From Posidonia oceanica (lineage: Eukaryota; Streptophyta; Magnoliopsida; Alismatales; Posidoniaceae), in contig JAZBRS010000050.1 in assembly GCA_037176725.1 (NCBI GenBank), positions 15,704,001-15,768,000 of the forward strand: DNA of 64,000 bases. The letters run 5' to 3'. Below, in pieces: positions 22,374 through 33,835 of this stretch (the stretch's first letter is position 1; the number at the start of each line of letters is the position of its first letter). Made by a program: the position numbers and the translations under genes. Under the pieces are notes generated by a model. The model was given only the letters and a program-made list of their open reading frames with translations. It had not been told where the DNA came from and did not search any database.

Positions 22374-24911
22374 ATGGCCTCGCAGTATTTGCTCTCCGAT
22401 CTGGTTGATCCTTTAGTTCTTACACTTCAGGAGAATCATAGGTCATCATTGTTTGATTCAAATATGGTAAGCTATTTTATTATTTTGATATGGCTGTAAA
22501 TTTTGCTATTAAGTTTTGTCTTTAATAAATTGATATATACCCAGCATCATAAGGAAAAATATATCATGGGATAACAATATGAAAAATTAAGATTCCTAAA
22601 TTCTAGTATATGAACAATATCATTTGTAAGTGCTATGAGTAATCCACATTCTACAAAATTTGCTCCACAATAATCAGTTCCAACAGTTCAGTCATCTAAA
22701 TTGAACCCTACATATAACACATAAGTTATAACGCCACACTAGAAATTAAAAGCAAATCCCCCTCCTAGAAAAGAAATAGCAAAATGTGAATGCTAACCTG
22801 ATAAAAAGAGTTTTCTAAATGGACTGAAAAAGTTTGAAAATTTCTGAATAAATTCAGAGATATTGGAAGAAAATAACTGGTGTATATGTTAAAAGACGCT
22901 TGAGATCCAAATTAAGTCCAAACCTTTAGTCATATGTTAAAAAAAATACAAAATCCACATAACAAATGCACTCCAACATTATCAAAACTTAGATCAGTAA
23001 GTGCCTGAAGATCGCTCTTTTCTCTTTTTGTCTATCCAATGAAGTTCATGATCACCAAATGAAGCACCAGATTGCAGAGCACGAAGTCTGCAAAAGCACG
23101 TTCAGGTGCCAAATCCTACAAATTTTAGAAAATCATTAAACAACATATATCTACTTACACCCCCAACTTCTTGGAAAGTTAGAGATACAATGCTTTACCT
23201 TAAATTCCTTGTTTTCTTTGTTGACTTGAACACGGAGACAAACTGCATCATCCCAAAAGAAATTTGCCATAGCGAGATGACTATTATTTTGATGGACGTC
23301 GCCATCATTTCTGGACTTCGGGTAAATGAACAAACAGTTTGTACATATTTGATAGAGATTAGTAAGAGGAGTGTTTAGCTGCTTTTGGTGTGATTCTTGC
23401 TGATCTTGAAAATTAAGGTTATGTTAAGTTGAAATGGTTGAGAGAGATATTCTTTCATGTGCTTGATCATGCCTTGAGTTCCAAATTACAGCTATTGCTC
23501 GTGCTTAGATTTTTTATCACTTAAGCTGTAGTGTTATTGCTGACAAGACTGGAAACAAGGTCCACTTGAAGTACTTATCCTTCATTCAGAACTTCTACAC
23601 TTGTAGCCAATATGTATAGGGGACTGCATCTTTGGTCTGTCTGTATGTTTCCTTAGATGATGTTGCTCAAGCTGATTGTAATTAGCTTTCTGGATTTTTG
23701 GCACTTCTATAGGTATATAGAGTTTAATTATTTACTATGATTAATTATATTAATGCAATTCTTTATAATTTCAACATATATGGGCATGAGAGTACGTTCA
23801 TGTTGGAAAGCCTACAAGGTTAATGGTATATGCTCCTGCAGATCCTTTGGCTCCTTTAGGGTGCAGATAGCTTGTGCCACGCACTTGGAAGAAGAATGTG
23901 AAGTCATATTAGCTTGATTTCTATAAAAACGAGTTCGACATGTAACAAGCTGATCAGCTATAAACTGAAAAAGTATATTACCTTTAGTTCATTTGTATTT
24001 GTGTTATTGATCTTCAATTTGATACTAGATATATTGTTTATAACAGGTGATATGCCAGTCATACGACCATGTGCTCGTGGACTCTTTGTCAGACATCCAT
24101 AGAGATGGGTTTGACATCTGGCTTGCTCAAACCTGGATTACGTACTTTGAGTGTGTGATAAGATACGTTCCAAACAGGGTTATTCAACAGTTCGTTCTCT
24201 TGCAGTACATACCTAATAATATGCCAATTGTCCAAATTCAAACAACACAAGGAAGACCGGGCATCGATTGGTTCCACGAGTAAAAACAAAATATCGTTGA
24301 CTGGGAAAATCGATGAAATCATATACAGACTCAATGGGAGGACTTGTCAGATGATCCAAAGGAGACCACAAGAGCATACATGGTTTGATAATGGAACATT
24401 ACATGTCAGTGGATGATTAGCAGACCTTCACTGCCAGATATTACTTACCGTCCTCGTGGTCGTGTTGAGAGACGATTGGTAAAATTTAATTTTGTTAATA
24501 TTTTTTGTACTCAGAGGAAAATTTAATTTTGTTACTTATATGAATACTTTTTCCAATGTAGGGTCATACTATATATGATATTCGTCAAGACATGGAGGAT
24601 ATATGCAGACTTACACTCATGATCCAGATGTACTGCAAAGATTCACGAGCATACACAAAAAAATATTGGACTGTTTCACTGAGTTGCATATCTCTCAGCA
24701 TTATGACTACACATTCACACAAACAGGTTTAAACCAAGGAAGGGTGTCGAGCAGCATCTTATATATTCCACTTAACCCAAAAGTGGAGGGAGAAGCAGAA
24801 GAGGAGGTAGAGGGGTATGGAAATGATGAGCTGGAGGGAGAAGGTGATATCACGCAGATTCCTTTGACGAAGAAGATAACTCCAACTCCGATAATAAAGA
24901 AGGTGGTGTGA
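22374..24911 (+). pseudogene. plant mobile domain (PMD) gene carried by the MULE
   Basis: PMD proteins (also called aminotransferase-like) are found both in plant TEs and as domesticated MAIN/MAIL genes. Exon 1 (22374-22466, 31 aa) reads MASQYLLSDLVDPLVL then LQENHRSSLFDSNM and ends at a GTAAGC donor. The core block at 23180-23340 has SEMTIILMDVAIISGLRV, the PMD hallmark. Another at 24100-24235 has IRYVPNRVIQQFVLLQYIPNNM. The tail at 24603-24911 is Glu/Gly-rich. The blocks are in different frames with long gaps, so exons are intron-separated or decayed. Carriage of PMD genes by MULEs is known; it supports one mobile unit here. Confidence 0.78.
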
Positions 24912-25327
24912 CCCAAGAAATGGATGTAGGACCAAGCTAAAGACGTGAACGTGGCCAAGGAAAGGATCGTGGTGGAAAGAAGAAAAGAAAGTGACCACCT
25001 TCATTTATTTGATGTTTTTATGTATTAAACTTCTCTGATTTAAATTTACATGTTTAAGTTGTTGTTGGTTGGACTAATTTATAGTTTGATTTGTAATTTA
25101 GAGATATTTGATGATTATGTTAATTCTTAAGTTGTTTTGATTGATATGTAATGATTATGTTGAATGATAATGAACAGACTCTGATATTAGGAGTGCATAT
25201 CTCGTTATTTTAGGTTGAACAGAAGTTCTGATTTTTTTTTTAGATTAGAATAATGAACAAGAGTGCATATCTGATGAATGATATCGATGAATGATATCAG
25301 GAGTTCTATTCTGTTTTTTTTATTATT

Positions 25328-25413
25328 GAATTCGGCTATGATACTGCCGAATTCTGTTTACACTAAATTCGGCTATGTCACTGTCGAATTCTATTAATAC
25401 TAAATTCGGCTGA
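25328..25413 (-). repeat. MULE right subterminal palindromic motifs
   Basis: GAATTCGGCTATGATACTGC at 25328 continues to CGAATTC at 25354. A second copy runs 25365-25391 and a half copy lies at 25402. They mirror the left subterminal motifs. Confidence 0.65.
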
Positions 25414-25523
25414 GTACGTGGGGTCCACCTGAACATGTCAGTGACCTAGTTTTGAAAATAGTTTGAGAGGAGGTTTATTTTTGTAATAAGTTTTAAAAAT
25501 AATATTATTTTGAAAATTTTGCC
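25414..25523 (-). repeat. MULE right terminal inverted repeat
   Basis: Partner of the left repeat at 18574-18683. It ends GCC directly before the second TCCAAATGA copy. Confidence 0.88.
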
Positions 25524-25599
25524 TCCAAATGATGTGGATCACACGATAGATGATGGTATAATGTTTACAACTTTTTTGTTTGGACCCTAGCTCATGGGC

Positions 25600-26596
25600 A
25601 CAAAAATGCAAGACAAACTAAAGATTTGTTTTTTTCAAGTCGTTTGTTGCCGGTTATTAGGGGGACCAGATCTGATTCCATCCAGACTATCAGAACAGCC
25701 TTATGGGAATATTTTGCAACCTTATTCAACAAACCGCATTTGCCTGTTTGTCAGCTCAACTGGGACGTCCTCTTTTCTAGTAAGATACTTAATCCTGAAT
25801 CTATTAAAGGTCCCTTTTTGGAAAGGAAAATTAAGGATAGTGTCTTCTCTCTACCCAGGGACAAATCCCCAGGCCCTGACGGATTTTCGTTAAGCTTTTA
25901 TCAGCATTTTTGGGAGCTAATGAAGGGAAATATTCTACAAGCATTCCATTACTTATTCCAGGCGCAGGATAGAGACACACTAAAATATATTAACCAAACC
26001 TTCATTGTCCGGATTCCAAAAATGACTTGTGTGGAATCTGTCTTGGATTATCGCCCGATTAGCCTACTTAATAACAGCTACAAAATTTTTGCCAAATGTT
26101 TAGCCTCCCGCTTGTCTTCAATACTTGTCAATTTCATTGACGACACTCAATGTGCTTTTCTTACTAGAAGGAACATTAATGACTGCTTCCTTGTTACTCA
26201 AAAAACTCTTCATTTTATTCACTCCTCTGGTACTAGGGGGTTGATGATAAAATTAGATTTCGAGAAAGCCTTTGACCACATAAATTGGGATTTTCTGCTC
26301 AATACACTGTCAGGTCTTGCCTTTGGAACAAAATGGATTTCATGGATTGAAATGTGTATATCCACAACTAAATTTTGTGTTCTTGTCAATGGGTCTCCGA
26401 AAGATTTCTTTGGGGCTTCCAATGGCCTCAGGCAAGGGGACCTTTTTTAACCATTGTTATTCATTCTAGTCACATATGTCCTTAACAAAATGCTCAAACT
26501 AGCAATAGATAACAATTTAATACATGGTATTAAATTTCCTCGCAACGGTCCAGAAGTTCTGAATATTCAATATGCCGATGATACCTTGCTATTTAT
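25600..26596 (+). mobile_element. LINE (L1-type) reverse transcriptase, N-terminal half, 5' truncated
   Basis: The open frame 25626-26450 shows the non-LTR RT motifs in order: DKSPGPDGF, VLDYRPISLLNNSYK, MIKLDFEKAFDHINWDFL, FCVLVNGSPKDFF and GLRQGD. It then continues past a TAA at about 26448 to IQYADDTLLF near 26565-26594, the catalytic box. No endonuclease part lies upstream, so the copy is 5' truncated, as LINE insertions usually are. The frame stops exactly where an hAT element is inserted (26597) and resumes at 29672. Confidence 0.92.
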
Positions 26597-26897
26597 TAGG
26601 GGTGTCAGAAATCCGAAAATATCCGAAGATCCGTTCCGAATCCGCATCCGCATCCGAAATATCGAATTTTTATTCGAAAAAATATTCGACAGACCGAATT
26701 CGAATTCGAAAAAAAAAATTCGAAAAAAATCAAAGCGAATACGAATGTTGATACATCCGATTTGAAAATATTTGAATCCGAAAACTTAATATTATTATTT
26801 ATTTATTTTAAATAAATTAATCTATTTACATATAAAACTTAAGACATAAGTATCTAATAACTAATAAATAAAAATCTAAATTAGTCTTTGCAAAATC

Positions 26898-27004
<107 letters not shown>

Positions 27005-27009
27005 GGTTT

Positions 27010-27290
27010 ACACTCCTCAAACCCTAACCTAACGAAAGGGCAAAGGCACTGTCGCTTCCTCTTCTTCCACTCCTCCTCCTCCTCCTCCTCCTCCTCCTCC
27101 TCCTCCACAGGCGACTCATCTTCCACTTTCTCGTTCGAAGTGGCGTCTCAACTCTGGCTCCTTCCCCTCCTCCTCTATGTCGGATCTGACACCCTCCTCC
27201 TCCTCGTCGGACGGCAGCCGCTTCCCCTCCTCCTCCTCCGCTCCTCGCCGGACGATAGCCGCTCCTTGCTTAATCACGGCTAGTGGCTCG
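27010..27290 (+). pseudogene. exon-like fragment captured by the hAT element
   Basis: A GC-rich segment with a (CTC)n run (27070-27110) and a Ser-rich frame ([16 protein letters not shown] at 27177). It ends at a strong donor (CG then GTGAGT at 27291) and is followed by about 1.4 kb of T-rich, intron-like sequence. This is the look of a plant first exon and first intron. The gene is not recognised, and its link to the 28984 fragment is only inferred. Confidence 0.35.
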
Positions 27291-28848
27291 GTGAGTCCTC
27301 CACTCCTCCTCCTCCGTTGTTGCCTCTTGGGTAGTATGGGGTTTATTAACCTTCCCATCTTCCATTATTATTTCTTTTTTGTTATATATTCTGTCAACTT
27401 TCTGCAATTTGCTGCTATTTTTTAAGGTGGGTTTTGTATTTTAAGATCCAAGATATTAGATCATAGTGGATTTTTATACCTAACAGATCTCTTTTGTTTT
27501 GTCATTTGCGTCTAAATGCATATTTGGGATTTGTATTGTAGCCACATGTTTCAAAGTCCCAGAATTCATAAGCTTTTTGGTTGTGTGGCTGTGAGGTTAG
27601 ATTGAAGATTTTTTTCTTTTGATCTTGCTATAGAATCCCTTATCAGACTCTGTTCTGTGTGCATCTTTCTTGGGTTTTTTGTAATTGATCCTGATCAGGC
27701 CAGTTTGATTTAGAACAGGACGAGTTCAAACTGATGGTTGTGGTTGTGCACATGATTTGAAGTGTTGATGCGGTATATGATTCACAGAGCATAGTGTAGG
27801 GTTTAGGCTATTTTGATTCCTTGTTGAAATTGAGGAAGTTGTTTCATGATTCAGGGTTTTCTTTAGGATTCTTTTAGCCTCTTGATGGAAGGAATTCTTA
27901 TAAAGACTTGTGGACATTGCAAGATTGAATTTTATTTGTGTTCATATCATGAAGTTAGATGAAGATTAAATTTTATTTTTATGGTTTTGAAGTCTGAGTT
28001 TTCACGTAACTGTCTTTGGACAGTTGGATCCAATGGGTAGGGTCAAAATGAGTGGAATTCAAAGATATACAATAGGTTATTTCTACACAATTGCAATGGC
28101 ATGAATACATTGTTTCCTTCTCTTCCGTCCAATTTTGCATTGGGTTCATGATGCCATTGAGTAGTATGTCTGTATGTGCTATAAAAATTGGTGTGGAAGT
28201 TGATCACATCGGGTTGTAGGTAAGGAATAAAAAACTTCTGTCATTTTAGGACGAATCTGTATATGGTATGATCTTGAATGAAAAGGGATTAGTATACAGC
28301 CATGTGAGGTATAATCATGCTAAACACAAGTCTAGGTTTTTTGTTTTTTTGCAAACATCTCATATATATATATTGAGAATGTATCTTTGAATTCAAGAAT
28401 CACCCTTCGATATATAAAACACACTATAACAATCTCCCTGCACTGTCAGACTCCATTGACATATATGAATGCATTTATATACAATCTTCGATATCCTAAT
28501 TTTTGGAAAAAAAAAATTAACTTCTGTTAAATTTATACAACACAAGTTGAGACAACTGCTAGGGTTTAAACTGACTTTATTACTTTGTGTGGTATTGATT
28601 TTGACTAGAAAATGATTTCTACTAGAATCATTATCAAACACAAGCATAGTGTCTTTCGTTATTTTTTTCTTTTGTAGGTGTGATTAATGAGAATGTTTAA
28701 GGAACCTTTCACTCATGGTGGATATAGAAGTCTGATAAGGTATCTTTACTTCTTTTAAGGTAAAATATCGGATAAAAATAGTGCTTTTTTCAGTACTTGT
28801 TTTCAGTTACCATTTTTGATATTTGTGAATGATATCTGTTTATAGATT

Positions 28849-28961
28849 TGTTTGTTTATAGATTTGAGAATGGTAGCACTCCAAAAATTAAAAAAAATGG
28901 TAATGATAGGCAAGGCAAATCTGTTTTGTGTTTGTTTATAGATTTGAGAATGGTAGCACTC
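28849..28961 (+). repeat. 80-bp-spaced direct duplication inside the hAT element
   Basis: The same 33 bases (TGTTTGTTTATAGATTTGAG and onwards to GTAGCACTC) occur at 28849-28881 and 28929-28961, upstream of the exon-like fragment at 28984. Confidence 0.8.
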
Positions 28962-28983
28962 TAAAAACTCCCTTTTTTGACAG

Positions 28984-29079
28984 GCAAATCTTGCTTTTGC
29001 TTCTATTAAGGAAAGGAAAGTTATCGGAAAAGTAATGATAGCCATGGAGAATACTTCCGGTCCAAGATCAAAGCTTTGA
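28984..29079 (+). pseudogene. captured last exon, oxidoreductase-like tail ending SKL
   Basis: After an acceptor (TTTTTTGACAG ending at 28983) comes a 31-codon frame, ANLAFASIKERKVIGKVMIA then ENTSGPRSKL, followed by TGA. The pattern of a helix followed by GKVMIA near the C-terminus resembles zinc-type quinone oxidoreductases. Terminal SKL is a peroxisomal targeting signal. The identification is weak because only one exon is seen; a different host gene is possible. Confidence 0.35.
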
Positions 29080-29671
29080 TGAGGAGGGAATCAAATAGGT
29101 TCAAAGGGTTTTCCTTGGCTGTGTATTATATGACTGTTACTTGTTTCAAACAGTCAAACAGGATCTTCAATGTAACAATGTTATCATCTCTTAAAGATAT
29201 TGTTATGTAGCAAATACAGCATACCACTATACCAGTAATGTTGTGTCACACAATAAAGAATGATGTTATGCTTTGCATGTGTGTCATATCCTATATTTGG
29301 CGATGTAAAAAACTGTCTTTTCTGTTTTCTTCAGAATATTCTTTTGCTAGGATTCTAACTTTTCTATTTGAGCATCTTTTGAACTTATGTAATAAGATAT
29401 GGATGTTTCATGCAGTTTATAATCATATCGAGAAGTTGTTTGTTTATTGTCAAATATTTCGGATGTTTCAGATACGGATGTATTCGTATTTAGGTTTCTC
29501 GGTCGAATTCGGATAATATCCGAATTCGGATGCATCCGATAAATTCGGATGCGAATGTTAAATTTAACATTCGTTCGGATACGGATACGAATTCGGATAT
29601 AGATGAAAATTTTCGAATTCGAATTCGGATATTGACAGATTCGCTTCGTATTCGCTCCATTTACATCTCTA

Positions 29672-31401
29672 CTATTTATGAAGGCATTAGAAACTGGACT
29701 AATTAAATTAAAAAGAATCATTTGCTGCTTCCAAACTGTCTCAGGGTTAAAAATTAACTTTACAAAGTCCTCTCTTACTGGCATAGGGATTTCCTTTGCC
29801 CTGCCTGATAGGTACAGCTCCATTATGGGTTGTGGCCTAGCGTCCCCTCCAATGAACTATTTAGGACTACCCCTTTCCTTCAAGAAAGCCTCCTTTAATG
29901 ACTGGACTGTAGTATTTGATAAGCTTTATGCTCGCCTTGATTCCTGGAAGAGTAGATATTTGTCTTTGGGAGGCAGGCTAACCTTGTTAAATGATGTTTT
30001 ATCTGCTATTCCTACCTATTACCTTTTTGTCCTTCACCTTCCGGTTCAAGTTGAAAAAGAGATAGACAAAATCAGGAAATGGTTTCTATGGAGGTCAGGA
30101 AGGAATGATAGTAGAGGATATTATCTTATTAACTGAAAAAGAATTTGCAGAAACAGAGATCAGGATGGGCTTGGGATTCTCAATGTTAGAAAATTCAATA
30201 CAACGTTTAAATGCAAACTATTATGGAACCTTATCTTTGATGCAGAAAATAAAAAATGGTGTCGGCTCATTAGAAGTTAGTACTGTAGAATCAAAACCCT
30301 TGGATCATTATTGAACTCTTCCTCCAGCCATGTATCCCTTCTCTGGAAGGAGCTTAAGGCTTTCTTTGCAATTGTGAATTCCTTCAGCATATTTTCTGTG
30401 CACAATGGACAGTCGGTGCTTTTCTGGCACAATAGGTGGCTGCAACAACTTTCCCCTAAATACTTGTTCCCGGAGCTATATAACCTGGTCAAATATAAAA
30501 AATGGTCCCTAGCAAAAATGGTGGAAGCATTCCTTAGGTGGGGGAGAAGATTATTCTCCTCTAACTAGGCTATTCCCCACCAATTGTTTCAACAATTTAC
30601 AGACACTATTGCAGAGCTATCTTTGACTGCTGATAAGGATGCTATCAGCTGGTCTCTTAATAGTTCACAGGTTTTTTCTATTAAAACTTGTTACAATGCT
30701 ATCAATGATGAAGGTCTGAGATCCCCCTATCAGAACAACATTTGGAATAGCGTTGTGCCTTTAAAAGTGAAAGTCTTCTCTTTGCTAACTCTAAAAGATA
30801 AGATACTTACCCGTGCCAACCTTATTAAAAGGGGGTGGCAAAGGCCTTCAGAGTGTGGCATTTGCGGAAACCAAGAAGAAACGGTGTTGCACATTTTCTT
30901 TCACTGCTCTTTTGCCCAAGCAATTTGGAATTTCTTGCTGAGAGATGCAGACTCTCTATTGCCTGGAATTTCTCTTACTCAAGTATTCTCTTTGCAACAA
31001 CATTTACTATTTCAGATCAATTCTTTTGGATGGAATACTTTATTACTTGTGATCTTTTGGGATCTATAGTTAAACAGAAATGAAGCTATTTTCAGAAATC
31101 ATATAAGAGATATTACATATATTTTTTGGCATATCTTGTGTCTAACTTCTTTTTGTTTAGGACATTCTGTTCAGTGTGCAGATTCTTCTTTTATCAGGTC
31201 TATGCAGGCGAATTGGACCATTCATAGCAGCTCTTTGGATCAAGCTATTGATGACTCCACTTTCCCCCACTCGCGGATCAAGAATTCCCTATTGATCCAG
31301 TGAATGATTGGAGAAGATGGGAGAAGAATCCTGCCCAGTGATGCATGTCCCCCTAGGAAATGGCTATTTTCCTCTTAGTTTTTTGGTTCTAATATATATG
31401 G
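29672..31401 (+). mobile_element. LINE reverse transcriptase C-terminal half and zf-RVT domain
   Basis: The LINE resumes after the hAT insertion in the matching frame (29678 onwards: MKALETGLIKLKRIICCFQT, GLKINFTKSSL, MNYLGLPLSF, GGRLTLLNDVLSAIPTYYLF). Frame changes follow near 30110 and 30310. A zf-RVT region at 30640-30950 shows KVKVFSLLTLKDKILTRANL and CGICGNQEETVLHIFFHC. The coding region ends near 31303 and the rest is 3' UTR, cut at 31401 by the outer gypsy LTR. The terminal A-rich tail of the LINE was not found. Confidence 0.9.
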
Positions 31402-31710
31402 TGTAACGACCCGAGTCCCTACTAAGACATTCCAAAAGCCCAAACAAATTAAAACATAAATAATTGTTACATAAACAATTATCTAAGGGCTAAACAACAA
31501 AAATCTGTGCCAGGAACCTACAGTGGACAGCTACGTGACTCCGACTATATGCACTATGATCCAAAACCAGCTAATCATCAGCACCTGCAACTAAAACTAC
31601 AATAAAACACACGTAAGTGACTAGAAATTGTCACCAAGCACACACCTCGCAAAAATCATGAGAAAACCGGCATAAAACCACAATAAGGCGTAAAATCGAT
31701 CAAAACCCCA
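31402..31710 (-). repeat. 3' LTR of the outer gypsy, truncated to its last 309 bp
   Basis: Plus-strand start TGTAACGACCCGAGT matches 50407 onwards with scattered substitutions. Identity ends at 31710, where RNase H coding sequence begins. The flanking 5 bp on the left (TATGG) would be the target duplication; its partner was not found on the right. Confidence 0.88.
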
Positions 31711-32235
31711 CCTCCTCTACCGCATGTTGAGGTCCTTCTGAGTAAATATGTAGACTCTTGTGATCAATGTAGACCTCAAACTGTTCCCCATACAAATAGT
31801 GTCGCTAGAGCTTGAGTGCGAATACCACGGCAGCCATCTCTAAATAATGGGTAGGGTAGTTCTTCTTGTGGTCCTTCAGCTGACGAGAGGCATACACCAC
31901 CACATTGCTGCGCTGCATCAAAACACCACCCAACCCAACACCACTAGCGTCACTGTACACAGTGAAGCCTCCACTACCAGAAGGCAGGGCCAGAACAGGA
32001 GTTGTAGTCAGACAAGCCTTCAACTCGTTGAAACTTGCCTCACAGTCGTGGTCCCAGATGAACGGAACTCCCTGTCTAGTCAAAGCTGTCAGGGATGATG
32101 CAATGGAAGAGAAATCCCTGATAAACCTCTGGTAGTAACCCACCAATCCCAGAAAGCTTTTGATCTTAGTCACGGTCCTGGGCCTCTCCCAGTTACTGAC
32201 TGCCTCAACCTTGGCGGGGTCTACTCCGACGCCTA
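31711..32235 (-). pseudogene. outer gypsy RT end and RNase H start
   Basis: Reading leftwards from the Tat insertion: [36 protein letters not shown], then RNase H motifs [16 protein letters not shown] and [16 protein letters not shown]. Coding sequence continues past a TAG near 31810 through DHKSL-type RNase H residues to the junction with LTR sequence. The first residues continue directly from the part of the RT that ends at 47734 on the other side of the insertion. Confidence 0.9.
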
Positions 32236-33822
32236 TGTAGATGTGGATTTGGGGGGTGTTTATGAAGATGACTGCGTCTCCACGTACGTTGTCAACTTTG
32301 TTGTGATCACCACTTATCAATGGGCAGACAAGGCGCCTAGGGAGATGATGATGATGTGGGTAGTCGACTCACTAGATCGACGGTAGGGTGTCGTCCAGCA
32401 GCTTCCTCGTATTACGTGAGTGGATTCCTTTCCTTCAAAAAAAACAAGTAATAGAAGATCTGGATGAGTTCGTGTGTAGTAAATCGATCAAATAAATAGG
32501 AAATAACGTGAATAAATGCAACTAATATTAACCGAGGGTTGTTCCCTGCATGCATATGCCATGAATCTAATCTAAAGAATGCAATAATGAAAATAAAGAG
32601 AATGGAAGATGATACTCCCGTCACCCTCGTGCTGTATGCAGTGGGATACGGAGGTACAGTTGGAGCTCTGGGTATCCTTGAGATCTCTGGGATTCAAGGT
32701 GGGATATGGTGATCTCTAGGATCTAGGGTTTCAAGATTGAAGGTGGAGGCTAGGGTTTCTCTCTCAGAAGATGACTCTTTTCCTTAAAACCCTAAAATTG
32801 GCCACCTCCCAAGCATTGACACGAGACCTATTTATAGGTTCGTAGGACACGGGTGGCTCAAACCTAGGACGGTTCTAGAAGTTTTTACAATAAAACATAT
32901 ATTTATTGCTAGTCGCCGCCTAGGCAGGCGACTGACACAAATATCTCCCGAAAAAATCGTGGAAATGCTGAGGAAACTCCGCGTGACCAGGTCAGCGGAG
33001 TCCACGTCAGCGGAGTCCACGTTAGCTAGTTGCCTGTAACACAGGCGCCTAGCTATAGTAGCACTATTCCAGGCAACTAAAATATTTGTTTCTGATTTTT
33101 AGGAGATGAATCTTAGATTTGTTTCTGATTTTTAGGAGATAAAACTTTGATTGAAAAATGTGTAAAAAAATCTAGATCTTAATTTGGAAGCCACCTAGGA
33201 TTTTCTAGATTTATTCCATAATTGATTATATGATTTTTTGTGTTATATCATATATTAAATATTTGAAGACCATGGAAATATCGATAATGTAGAAAAAGCA
33301 TTATAATAATTTAAAAAGCCCCCCCCATATATTATATTAATGTCCAGAATATTAATTATCAAGGTAGAGAGAGAGAAGTTGCTAGTCGCCTGTCGCAAAG
33401 GTGCCTACACATTCCAGTCGCCCCTCTGAAAGGCGTCTGGATGTGTCGCCGCTTTGGGAGGCAACTAGCTAGGTCTTTTGCGTTTTTTTAACCCTGTCTT
33501 TTAAGTCAATCCAGAGAAACATGATAAAAGTTTGGAAAACTTCAGAAATCTCATGAAATCGTAAAAACATATTCTTTAACTCAAATCTGCCACTGATTTG
33601 AGTGGAATAAAGGGTACTTGAGGTACTCGGACTTGCCACAAGTCTGAGTGCGTTAGCTATGCCACAGCTAACAACCTTGAGTCAAGTAAAATCAAGTGAT
33701 GCTTTAAACAAATCATGGAAAATCTGGAAAATGTGTTATTAAGCCTTAGTTATGTGATATAGGGCGCCTCAAGGTTCTTATCCTCTAAGAACTCTTAGAA
33801 ATGCGAAAATGGGATAGCTACA
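32236..33822 (-). repeat. 3' LTR of the inner Tat element (1587 bp)
   Basis: It matches 46159-47728 throughout. It holds one extra copy of an 18-bp GTCAGCGGAGTCCACG-type unit near 33000-33020. Several AGTCGCC...GGCGACT palindromes are present (32911-32933, 33025-33051, 33380-33475). Confidence 0.95.
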
Positions 33823-33826
33823 GATG

Positions 33827-33835
33827 CCCCTCCTT
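33827..33835 (-). other. polypurine tract of the inner Tat element
   Basis: AAGGAGGGG on the minus strand lies 4 bases before the 3' LTR, the expected plus-strand primer. Confidence 0.75.

Larger units (their letters stand above)
18574..25523 (+). mobile_element. complete Mutator-like element (MULE) with TIRs and 9-bp target duplication
   Basis: The element is 6950 bp. The left end GGGAAATCTTTTAAAATAAT and the inverted right end GGCAAAATTTTCAAAATAAT begin terminal inverted repeats of about 110 bp. Both ends are flanked by a perfect direct repeat TCCAAATGA (18565-18573 and 25524-25532). Nine bases is the Mutator signature. Inside are a MuDR-type transposase and a plant-mobile-domain gene, both on the plus strand and both damaged. 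The perfect flanks indicate that insertion, rather than rearrangement, placed it upstream of the urease gene. Confidence 0.94.
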
